Shown in pieces: positions 50,840-59,280 of a stretch of 64,000 nt of DNA. Source of the stretch: an uncultured Eubacteriales bacterium (GTDB lineage: Bacteria > Bacillota > Clostridia > Oscillospirales > Acutalibacteraceae). The number at the start of each line of letters is the position of its first letter. Positions within the stretch are counted from its first letter, which is position 1. The notes under the pieces are model-generated. The model did no database searches, was not told where the DNA came from, and saw only the letters and a program-made list of their open reading frames with translations. The stretch is from positions 36,534 through 100,533 of the forward strand of contig CAKSHM010000009.1 of the NCBI GenBank assembly GCA_934457415.1, given 5' to 3'. The translations under genes were made by a program, and so were the position numbers.

Positions 50840-53800
50840 ATGAAAAAAAGAAAATGTCTTAGTTTTCTGTTGGCTGCAATGATGTTTCTGTCGATGGTTC
50901 CCTTCTCGGCGTTTCAGGCCGATGCAGCAGATGGAACGGTGGAGGTTTCCACATGGGAAGAGCTGAAAAGAGCTCTGGAATATACGACAAGATGCTCGGT
51001 GGTGAAGGTGATTAAAGACATCGAAACAAAAAGCCTGAACGGTCACACCGGTCTGCATCAGGACAACATCATCTTCATGACGATGAAAATGGACAAGGTG
51101 CTGGATCTGAACGGACACACCGTCAATGCGTATGTTAAATACTATTCGGAGGTCGGGCAGGGATATCTGATCAATATAAGAGATAAGGATGCCCGCCTGA
51201 CCATCCGCGACAGCGTGGGGGGCGGCGCCCTGATCGGCGAGTTTAATCAGGAATTTTACTATCAGTTCATCAATGTGGACGGAGGAACGCTGGTGATGGA
51301 GAGCGGCACGGTCAAGATGCTGTGTCCCTCTAAAGATAATCAGTATTTGAAGTGTGCCATCAGCGTTTCCAGTACGGCGATCTTTAACGGCGGCGAGGTA
51401 CTGACGCAGGTGACCAGTCCCCGCGGAGAGAGGGAAGAACGGTATCTTTCCCGTCGGCTGCAGGCCATTCGGGGGAAAAGCGGCGGCAGCGTTACTATCA
51501 ACGGTGGCACTTTCGATAGAGTGGTTCTGCACAGCGCCCCCACGCCGGAGAATCGGGGGAAATACGAGCTGGTAGTCAACGGTGGCTTTTTCCGTCAGTC
51601 CATCGCTTTGATATTGACCGGGGATGTTTATGCCAGCAATTTTGATCATCTGCCCATGCAGATCAATGATGCGTATTTCATGCGCACCACCGATAAGCTG
51701 GACCAGTGCCGTCTGGTGTTAGGCGGGAAGTTGAAAACGTTTTATGACAATAACTGGGATTACGATATACATTATAACGATATTCCGGGCGCGACCCTGG
51801 ATGATGCACTGAGTATGATGGATGATCTAATACCGCACCTTATCAGTGAAAACGGCGCAGTCTTTACCGATGTGCACGACGGAAACTGGTATGTGCGGGG
51901 CAATATGCGCCGGTGGGTTGAAAACGGCGGGCCGATCATGATTTTTCAGAACACATCGGTCGGCGTGCAGGGCAGCATAGTGCGAGTGATCTCTAATGCC
52001 TACGGCGTGAAGGAGGTTCTGCTGGACGGCGAGCCGATAGAGTACGGCGAGCGGGGATACAATGCGCCGCAGGTGAATACCACCGCGGAGAGCGAGCATC
52101 AGGTGACTTTTGTGATGTATCCGATTTCCTCTATGCTGCGTGTGCTCGGGTACAGCTATTCCAACGAATATTCGACTGGGTATATCCGGATACTCGTTGA
52201 TGACTATACGGGACAGGGCATGGTTCATTATCCCGATGTTCCCGAGTCAGGAAATACGCCGTTTTCGGTGACTTACCAAATCAATGAATCCAATGTGGAT
52301 ACACTGGTCACGATGGAGCTGCAATATGACCTCATGCTGGAGACCAACGGGGTAAAGAGGCGGGTTACGACCGGCTACAAGGGCGCAAAGGTGGCGCAGT
52401 GGGTGGATCGGACCCAAAAAATCGACACCGTCTATCTGGATATCAGCCAGCCTCTGGTGCAGGGGGATTTTAGCAGCGGAACCTTCACTGTGGATGGGAG
52501 CGCCCCCTATACCATCGAGGATAGGCAGGGCTACTGGGAACACGAGGATATATGGGACCTGACCGGAAACGGCAGTGTTCCCGCGATATTGGGGGATCAG
52601 TATTATCGCTTCATCCGTGTGTATCTCAAGGACGGCTATGAGGGGTATAAATTCGATAAGAAAAACCCGCCAAAGATCAAGATCCGGGGTCTCAACCGGG
52701 AATGTGACAGTATATCTGTTCGTGTCGCCAATGATGAAAGGTCCCTGGGGGTGTCCCTGGCCTCCCATCCCTCCGCGGTGATTCAAAGCGCATGGGGTAC
52801 CGTCACGGGATTGCGGGCCGGAAGCCTGATCAGCGGAGTGAATATCAGACCGAAAGACAGTTACTTTGATTTTGAAATAAAGGAAATCCAGCGTGTTAAA
52901 AACGGCAGTGTCTACAGCACGGGCCCTAACGATGTGATCGATCCCGACTATACATATCGGATCAAGCTGGTGGGCGCGGGCAAACAGGGAATGACCTTCC
53001 GCAACGGTCCGGAGCATTATGATATCACATTTCACTATTATCTCAACACGAACGTCAAGCTGAGAATGTATAACGATTTTAACACCGCTGTGTACTATAA
53101 GGAAGTTACCTACGATTCATCCGCGCAGGCGTACACCATTGATCTGACACCGGAGCCGGACGTTGTATACTACGACTATCTGTCCCTGAGCGCACCTTAT
53201 CCATGGGCGGGCAACAAGCCGGAATTTAATAACAATTGGATTACGGGAGTCCCCGGCGGCGTCACGGTTCGGAATTATTCTTGGGTTGATATTGAAAACG
53301 GTGTACGGTTAGATAATAATACTCCATTTGCTGCAGGCAGATTATACCGCTTCGAGGTGATTCTTGAGTGCGAGGAGGGCTATTACTTAGCCGAACCGGA
53401 GATTATGGACGCCTATGTGAACGGAGAAAAGGCAAGTGTTGCCAAATTGGATGAGAACAGTACCGCTATATCTGTAGAATATTCCCTTGCGGTTTTCTCC
53501 GGCTTGCGCGGTCAGGCGGTAAGCTTCCTCGACGACGGCGAAGTGACCATATCACTGTTCTCTGACGGAAGCTCAGACCCTAAACACTCCGTGACCGTGT
53601 CTGGCGGAACGAAAGACAGTTCCGGTAAATATACCGTATCCTACGACATTCCGGATGTTGATTCCGGCACCTACACCGTGAAAGTGTCGAAGAAAAATCA
53701 TGTCACACGGGAATATAGAGTAACCGTGAGCGGCGATGTAAAGACGCTTAATGCGGAGATTTGGCTGTCGGGAGACGTAAACGCGGACGGAATCATAGAT

Positions 53801-53986
53801 ATGACCGACGCCATGCAGATAAACAGAAAATTCAACGGAAAAACCTCCGTTTTCGATAAAGGCGATTCAGGGACAAAGGCATACCGCCTGAAGGTAGCAA
53901 ACATATATTCCGATAATTCGCTTGATACAACCGATTCCGGTCAGCTTCAAAGGCATTATAACGGCAAATCGTCCGTGCTAAACTAA
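50840..53986 (+). CDS. Secreted dockerin protein with beta-helix-like N-terminus
   Basis: 1,048 residues. The signal peptide ends near ADAADG (residue 30). Residues about 40-290 show N-G-G-rich short repeats (KVLDLNGHTVNAYV, GGTLVMESGTVKM, GGSVTINGGTFDRVV, LVVNGGFFRQS), as in parallel beta-helices. A long beta-rich middle of unknown fold follows, then a small carboxypeptidase-regulatory-like domain (GTYTVKVSKKNHVTREY) and a dockerin with calcium loop DVNADGIIDMTD and second loop IYSDNSLDTTD. GGGAGGG precedes the ATG. No catalytic domain recognised. Base composition changes near 53280. Confidence 0.85.
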   Translation: MKKRKCLSFLLAAMMFLSMVPFSAFQADAADGTVEVSTWEELKRALEYTTRCSVVKVIKDIETKSLNGHTGLHQDNIIFMTMKMDKVLDLNGHTVNAYVKYYSEVGQGYLINIRDKDARLTIRDSVGGGALIGEFNQEFYYQFINVDGGTLVMESGTVKMLCPSKDNQYLKCAISVSSTAIFNGGEVLTQVTSPRGEREERYLSRRLQAIRGKSGGSVTINGGTFDRVVLHSAPTPENRGKYELVVNGGFFRQSIALILTGDVYASNFDHLPMQINDAYFMRTTDKLDQCRLVLGGKLKTFYDNNWDYDIHYNDIPGATLDDALSMMDDLIPHLISENGAVFTDVHDGNWYVRGNMRRWVENGGPIMIFQNTSVGVQGSIVRVISNAYGVKEVLLDGEPIEYGERGYNAPQVNTTAESEHQVTFVMYPISSMLRVLGYSYSNEYSTGYIRILVDDYTGQGMVHYPDVPESGNTPFSVTYQINESNVDTLVTMELQYDLMLETNGVKRRVTTGYKGAKVAQWVDRTQKIDTVYLDISQPLVQGDFSSGTFTVDGSAPYTIEDRQGYWEHEDIWDLTGNGSVPAILGDQYYRFIRVYLKDGYEGYKFDKKNPPKIKIRGLNRECDSISVRVANDERSLGVSLASHPSAVIQSAWGTVTGLRAGSLISGVNIRPKDSYFDFEIKEIQRVKNGSVYSTGPNDVIDPDYTYRIKLVGAGKQGMTFRNGPEHYDITFHYYLNTNVKLRMYNDFNTAVYYKEVTYDSSAQAYTIDLTPEPDVVYYDYLSLSAPYPWAGNKPEFNNNWITGVPGGVTVRNYSWVDIENGVRLDNNTPFAAGRLYRFEVILECEEGYYLAEPEIMDAYVNGEKASVAKLDENSTAISVEYSLAVFSGLRGQAVSFLDDGEVTISLFSDGSSDPKHSVTVSGGTKDSSGKYTVSYDIPDVDSGTYTVKVSKKNHVTREYRVTVSGDVKTLNAEIWLSGDVNADGIIDMTDAMQINRKFNGKTSVFDKGDSGTKAYRLKVANIYSDNSLDTTDSGQLQRHYNGKSSVLN
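53753..53986 (+). repeat. Dockerin-coding repeat, copy A
   Basis: 234 bases encoding the dockerin, nearly identical at DNA level to 58848-59081 and 60664-60897. Similarity extends about 90 bases upstream into the linker domain. Confidence 0.93.
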
Positions 53987-54025
53987 AACCGGAAAATATT
54001 TATTTTGTCTTAATGCCGGCGCTTT

Positions 54026-54056
54026 CGTTTTGTAAGCTATGCTGCAATACAAAACG
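54026..54056. repeat. Inverted repeat between dockerin and cohesin genes
   Basis: CGTTTTGTA (54026-54034) and TACAAAACG (54048-54056), perfect, 13-base loop, no T-run after it. Confidence 0.5.
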
Positions 54057-54173
54057 GATGTAAAGGTATAAGAAATAAACAGGAGAGAGATCTCCCCGCC
54101 TTACCGTAACTAAGCGAGGCTGCGGCATGGTGCGCGTCAACCGCCCCGCAAATCAATAAAAAGGAGCTTGATT

Positions 54174-55868
54174 ATGAAAAAGCGAATAGTAAGCCTACTC
54201 TTGTCCGTTGCTGTTATATGCTGCTTGCTGGTAACCGTAATACCGGCAGGGGCTGCAGGAAATGACAGCGGCGTGACCGCCTCGGTTTCGGAGGCATCAG
54301 TCGGAAGCACTTTCACAGTCACTTTGAAAGTGCCGGGAACAACCAAAAAAATAAGTGACATGTCATTGAAGGTGCATTTTGATAAAAATGTCTTTGAGGT
54401 AACGGAGTATACGATTCCGTCGATCGACGGCATGTCTAAAATGCAGTCTGATCCGCCGGAAGCCAATAGCAACGGTTTTTTCTCTGCCACATATATGTCT
54501 ATCGAAAGTGAAGCTGACATTACCTTTAACGGACTCGAACTGAAGCCTAAATTCAAAGTCAAGGACGGCGCTGCGCTGGGTAATTCTGAATTTAAACTGG
54601 ATGATAACATTAAAGTCGGATCACTTGATAATGAAGGACTCCCCGTATTCTTGGTAACAAGGAATGACTTCACTAATAAGACGGCTGTGATCAATGTTAC
54701 TTCCGCTCCGAAGCCGGCGACCGGTATTACTCTTAATAAGAGCGAATTGACTCTGGCTGCCGGTAACAGTGACACAAGTCTGACAGCTAATGTCACTCCG
54801 TCAGATTCTACCGACACAGTGGTTTGGTCTTCCAATAAGCCCGAGGTTGCAACCGTTGATCCTGCCACGGGTAAAGTAACTGCAGTTTCTGCCGGCGAGG
54901 CGGTTATTACCGCAAAGGCGGGAACAAAAACGGCAACCTGCACGGTAAGTGTAACCTGTGCACACTCAGCCTTGCGGCCTGTTGCGGAGAAAGCCTCAAA
55001 CTGCACGGAAAAAGGTTGGGACGCTCATAAGAAGTGCGACCTTTGCGGCAAACTGTTTGATATGAGCGGCAATCCCATTTCGGAAATTCCGTACAGAGCG
55101 CTCAATACCGACCACGATTTCAACACTTCCGAGTGGGGATATAAAGCAGCCGACGGGCACGCTCATGCCTGCAGACGCAATGCGGAGCATCATGATGATG
55201 TTCAGCCGCATATACGCGATCATGAGGGCGGAGCAACTTACGATTACGCCGTAAAATGCTCTGTGTGCAATTATGTGATTGAGCCTCAGTTGGAAGCAGG
55301 CAACATTCGCATTGAGGTTCCCTTCAAGCTCAATGTCAAGAAGACAGGAGAGAAGGATCCCGGCAAGGAAACCTTCAAGTTTGCCGTCGAAAGATTCGGA
55401 GCCCCCGTCGAATATACGGTGGTTCAGGATACGGTAGAGACCAATGGCGAAAAGACCTATGACGGTAAATTCATATTCACGATCAGAGCAAATCTGGCAG
55501 GCAATCTGTCCGAGGGCTTTGTAATCCGTCAGGTTAAGGGAAACGCGGAAGGCTGGACTTACGATGAGACAAAGTTCTATGCGATACCGACGTTTGCGGA
55601 TAGCTACTCAAACGGTGCAGCATGGTCTTTCCTCAAGTATGACGAGAACGCTGAGCTCGACTACAACAACCCGATCGAGGAAATCGGCTTCACCAACAGC
55701 TATAATGCCAAGAATCCGGTAACTCCTCCTTCACCGCAGAATAACGAATCTCCTAAGACCGGTAACGGCAGCATGATCGGTCTATGGTTTGCCCTTTTAT
55801 TCGTATCCGGTGCCGCTATGACGGGAACCGTGATGTATTCACGCAAAAGAAAAGCAAATAACCGATAA
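54174..55868 (+). CDS. SPKTG-anchored cohesin-domain surface protein
   Basis: 564 residues. After the signal peptide (1-27), a cohesin-like domain (about 30-165; VSVGSTFTVTLKV-type start, SDMSLKVHFDKNVFEV, LKPKFKVKDGAALGNSEF). Then a Big_2 domain (about 175-255; VWSSNKPEVATVDPATGKVTAV), a Cys/His-rich region (CAHSALRP, CDLCG, CSVCNYVIE; 257-365) and a pilin isopeptide-like domain (about 370-505). The sorting signal is SPKTGN near 525, then a hydrophobic helix and RKRK. It would bind dockerins and hold them on the wall. AAGGAG precedes the ATG. The cohesin call rests on strand pattern. Confidence 0.78.
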   Translation: MKKRIVSLLLSVAVICCLLVTVIPAGAAGNDSGVTASVSEASVGSTFTVTLKVPGTTKKISDMSLKVHFDKNVFEVTEYTIPSIDGMSKMQSDPPEANSNGFFSATYMSIESEADITFNGLELKPKFKVKDGAALGNSEFKLDDNIKVGSLDNEGLPVFLVTRNDFTNKTAVINVTSAPKPATGITLNKSELTLAAGNSDTSLTANVTPSDSTDTVVWSSNKPEVATVDPATGKVTAVSAGEAVITAKAGTKTATCTVSVTCAHSALRPVAEKASNCTEKGWDAHKKCDLCGKLFDMSGNPISEIPYRALNTDHDFNTSEWGYKAADGHAHACRRNAEHHDDVQPHIRDHEGGATYDYAVKCSVCNYVIEPQLEAGNIRIEVPFKLNVKKTGEKDPGKETFKFAVERFGAPVEYTVVQDTVETNGEKTYDGKFIFTIRANLAGNLSEGFVIRQVKGNAEGWTYDETKFYAIPTFADSYSNGAAWSFLKYDENAELDYNNPIEEIGFTNSYNAKNPVTPPSPQNNESPKTGNGSMIGLWFALLFVSGAAMTGTVMYSRKRKANNR

Positions 55869-55938
55869 TATCGGAAATCCGGTTTGAAAGATTTAAGCAA
55901 AGGGCGGGACGGAAGCCATCCGCCATCGTCCTTTTGCT

Positions 55939-55975
55939 TTTCCAAAGAAAATCAAAGGTTGGTTTTCTTTGGAAA
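55939..55975. repeat. 13-bp inverted repeat between cohesin and dockerin genes
   Basis: TTTCCAAAGAAAA and TTTTCTTTGGAAA, perfect, 11-base loop. A smaller GGACG...CGTCC followed by TTTTGCTTTT lies just before (55907-55940) and may be the terminator of the cohesin gene. Confidence 0.55.
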
Positions 55976-56051
55976 GGCAATGTTATACAGTAATCCGCGA
56001 ATGTGTCCGGCTTTGAAAAACTATTGTATTTTTGTGAGGGAGGAAGAAAAA

Positions 56052-59000
56052 ATGAAAGTAAGTAAACGAAATCGAGTACTCAGCTTTTTACTGGCGCTGA
56101 TAATGCTGGTCGGTATGCTGCCGCTGCTGCCGACCCAGAACGTCTCCGCAGAGGCCTATCCCGCGCTGACCAATTTGGTCGATGGAACGGAGATAACCTA
56201 TGGTTACGTCTATTTTTTCTATAAAAACGGCAGGGTAGACCGAAGTTCGGTCTCTTTAAACCCGGAGAAGTGCAGGAATAACAAGAATTTACTCGAATAC
56301 TATAGTAGCACTACAAATCTTCAGCGGGTTGTGTCCTACGATAACGGCATCCTTTCGTATTGGACGCGTACCGAGAATGATTTCCTGGATCTTTCGGGGC
56401 TTGCGGGTCGGTCTCTGACGCTGGTTATGTTCGACCATCTGGAGCTGTCCGCCCTGTATGCTCCCGGCGTCAATCTGAAGCTGTTGCTGACCGACGGCGC
56501 CATTGTCACCTTCCGCCACAGCACCCGGTATAAGAACAAGACCGCCTACTGTCCCCAAAACGGGGTAACCGGCGCGGTCATCGATCTGGCGAAGTCGGAG
56601 GGAAGCATGAGCGGCTGCGGCACCTTTGAGCTGATCGGAAACGGAAAGCTCCGTATCTTAACAAAGGATTCCCCCAAGAAAACCAGCCCCGACTATGCCA
56701 TCGTGGCGAAAAACACATCGGTCCTGGAGGATACCGAGCTGGGTATTAGCTGCGGCAACAGCCACAGAGATGTGGTTACCCTGATCCAGACGATCACATT
56801 CACCATCGACACCACCAAGAGTGTTACCCTTAATATCGCAAACCCCAAGTTTAACGCCGCCCCGTGGGGCTGCCATATGAATAACTTCAAGATCCTCAAC
56901 GCGAAGAGTCTGGACGTCTCCGCGAATCGGGGAGCCGGCGTATTGATATTTTTCGGCAGCAACGGCGAATCCGACCCGGTGAAGATGTTTAAGCATTACA
57001 GGAGCATCGGCAAGATCGGCAGCGAATGGAATATATCCGGAAACACCAACAGCGTAGACCACTATGTTCTGACCCTGAATCACGGCAACGATAACCCGCG
57101 GATACGCTACAGCCTCAACCTCAAGGAGGTGAAGGGCGGCACTGTCATAAGGGATCTGGAGGCGGGTCTGGGCTATGAGATGTCTGCGGAGATCCTGTAT
57201 ATGCCCCAGTGGATGCAAAAGCTGAAGGATGCAGGAAGGATCAAATTCTATTTCTTCGGCCGCCTGTCTAATCCGGGTGTGCAAGTGGGCTATGAAGCCG
57301 CCTATTTGTATGACTTTTATGTGGACCGCATCGGAAAACACGGTATAGAGTTCTACTGGGTCTGCAAGTCGGCGACCGATCCGGACAACGATACTTTCAG
57401 GTTTACGCATTTGCTGAAGGATTACGAACTCACAAATCCGGGACCCCTTTATTCTACACGTATCTACTTTGATGTGATGATGACCGAAAAGGTCGGCGGT
57501 ACACGCTACATATATAGCGTAAAGCTTCAGCAGGCGGGGGGCGAATTTACCGAAGAGACCAGCGCCACCCACAAGATCTCCATGCATTCGGATACATTGG
57601 CAGAATGCTATCACAATCCGTCATGGCGTGGTATCCCCTCCGAGTGGTCATATAGTTCCTATTCGGATGCATATACTATGGAATTCTATATACAACCACG
57701 GCACGGATACGAATTCAGTCAGTCGTCTGTGTTGTCATCCCAAGGAATTAAACTGAATGTGCAGAACACAAAGGTTACAGAAAAAAGACTTGTCAAATTC
57801 GAATCTATCCCAGGATCTGTCGCATTCCTAAGCATCAGCCTTGTGGCAAAGCGAAGGCTGACCGATGTGCGCGGCACGCTCAAGAATTTCCGTCTCGGCA
57901 CTGACGCCGGGTTTACGGAGCTCGTATCGAATGAGCCGAAAAAGTATACCTTCAAAAATACAGTGGTATACGATGTCGCCTATGGCTCTTACGGCGTAGA
58001 GGCCGGTCAATTGCGTGAAGGCGATACGTGTTATGTCTACTTCGATGTTGAGCCCGGTTTTGGCTATTATCTCCCCGAGAATGCTTCGGTAAAGGTGATC
58101 CTGCCCGCAGGCTACAGAGCCAACGGGATATTCGACTCTGCGGAAACATACAGCACGCTCTATAAGGGCGATTGGTACGACTATTCACCGATAAACCGGA
58201 AATACCGGACCTCCCGACTGTTGGAGCCGAACAGCGAGGGGAAGGAATACGGGACCAATATCCTTATAAAGGAGCCTAAGGTGGGGGACTGCCCTGTTAC
58301 CATTGCCGGCTATGATAAACCGACAAGCCTGCCGTATAATATGAAGGTGCTGTCGATGCAATGGCGGAAAACCGACAACGCCAAAACCCCAATGGGGAAA
58401 TATGACAAATTTAAGGTCGGAGAATCTTATATCCTTGATCTCCGTATCGGGTTTGAGGGCGGCGAAGAAATGGGTTATGTATACCCGAAAAATAATAGAA
58501 ATTTCAAGGTGAACGGTAAGAGCGTAAACGCATGGATGGAATATGACGACAATACAGACGGGCATGTCTGGCAGATGTATGACTCCTATAAGGTGGTTGA
58601 CCCCAACGCCAGCGGAACGCTCAGCGGCACGGTGAAGAGCTTTGGTTCCGCCACCGATCCGGTGACGGTGCAGCTGTTTAAGAGCGGCTCCTCTGCGGCG
58701 GCGTATAAAACCACAGTCAAGGGAAATTCCGTCTCCTACACCATTTCCGGCGTTGCCGCCGGCACTTACACCGTGAAGGTGTCGAAGAAAAATCATGTCA
58801 CCCGTGAGTATTCAGTGACAGTGTCCACCGGCACGAAGACCCAAAACGCGGAGATTTGGCTGTCGGGAGACGTAAACGCGGACGGAATCATAGATATGAC
58901 CGACGCCATGCAGATAAACAGAAAATTCAACGGAAAAACCTCCGTTTTTAACAAGGGCGACTCAGGGACAAAGGCATACCGACTTAAGGTTGCCAATATA

Positions 59001-59081
59001 TATTCCGATAATTCAATTGATACAACCGATTCCGGTCAGCTTCAAAGGCATTATAACGGCAAATCGTCCGTGCTTCGCTGA
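56052..59081 (+). CDS. Secreted dockerin protein, large beta-rich
   Basis: 1,009 residues. Signal peptide to about residue 34 (NVSAEA). Residues 50-300 have beta-helix-like short strands (GCGTFELIGNGKLRILTKD, TELGISCGNSHRDVV). The middle region is of unknown fold, then a regulatory-like domain (GTVKSFGSATDPVTVQLFKSG) and a dockerin (DVNADGIIDMTD; IYSDNSIDTTD). Most of the gene prefers GC-rich codons. GGGAGGA before the ATG at 56052. No enzyme motif recognised. Confidence 0.84.
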   Translation: MKVSKRNRVLSFLLALIMLVGMLPLLPTQNVSAEAYPALTNLVDGTEITYGYVYFFYKNGRVDRSSVSLNPEKCRNNKNLLEYYSSTTNLQRVVSYDNGILSYWTRTENDFLDLSGLAGRSLTLVMFDHLELSALYAPGVNLKLLLTDGAIVTFRHSTRYKNKTAYCPQNGVTGAVIDLAKSEGSMSGCGTFELIGNGKLRILTKDSPKKTSPDYAIVAKNTSVLEDTELGISCGNSHRDVVTLIQTITFTIDTTKSVTLNIANPKFNAAPWGCHMNNFKILNAKSLDVSANRGAGVLIFFGSNGESDPVKMFKHYRSIGKIGSEWNISGNTNSVDHYVLTLNHGNDNPRIRYSLNLKEVKGGTVIRDLEAGLGYEMSAEILYMPQWMQKLKDAGRIKFYFFGRLSNPGVQVGYEAAYLYDFYVDRIGKHGIEFYWVCKSATDPDNDTFRFTHLLKDYELTNPGPLYSTRIYFDVMMTEKVGGTRYIYSVKLQQAGGEFTEETSATHKISMHSDTLAECYHNPSWRGIPSEWSYSSYSDAYTMEFYIQPRHGYEFSQSSVLSSQGIKLNVQNTKVTEKRLVKFESIPGSVAFLSISLVAKRRLTDVRGTLKNFRLGTDAGFTELVSNEPKKYTFKNTVVYDVAYGSYGVEAGQLREGDTCYVYFDVEPGFGYYLPENASVKVILPAGYRANGIFDSAETYSTLYKGDWYDYSPINRKYRTSRLLEPNSEGKEYGTNILIKEPKVGDCPVTIAGYDKPTSLPYNMKVLSMQWRKTDNAKTPMGKYDKFKVGESYILDLRIGFEGGEEMGYVYPKNNRNFKVNGKSVNAWMEYDDNTDGHVWQMYDSYKVVDPNASGTLSGTVKSFGSATDPVTVQLFKSGSSAAAYKTTVKGNSVSYTISGVAAGTYTVKVSKKNHVTREYSVTVSTGTKTQNAEIWLSGDVNADGIIDMTDAMQINRKFNGKTSVFNKGDSGTKAYRLKVANIYSDNSIDTTDSGQLQRHYNGKSSVLR
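58848..59081 (+). repeat. Dockerin-coding repeat, copy B
   Basis: 234 bases nearly identical to copies at 53753-53986 and 60664-60897. Confidence 0.93.
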
Positions 59082-59280
59082 TTGGAAAAACGGAAAAACA
59101 AATTTCTTCAGGAAAAACCTTTTAAATTATGTTAAACGGTAATTTGCAGATTGAAAAGAAAAGCAGGATAATACTGTTTTAAATGCCGAACGGTTTTGTA
59201 CGGAGCGGCAGCGGAATACGATTTTGCCCCGTCAGATATAAGGGCGCATTGAGCTTTAAATATAGTTGGAGGCTGTTTCA

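Noticed and set aside
52247..53035. 262-codon open frame on the minus strand
   Set aside because: Inside the first dockerin gene; composition effect of the GC-rich segment.
56658..57614. 318-codon open frame on the minus strand
   Set aside because: Inside the second dockerin gene; no motif, no ribosome site.
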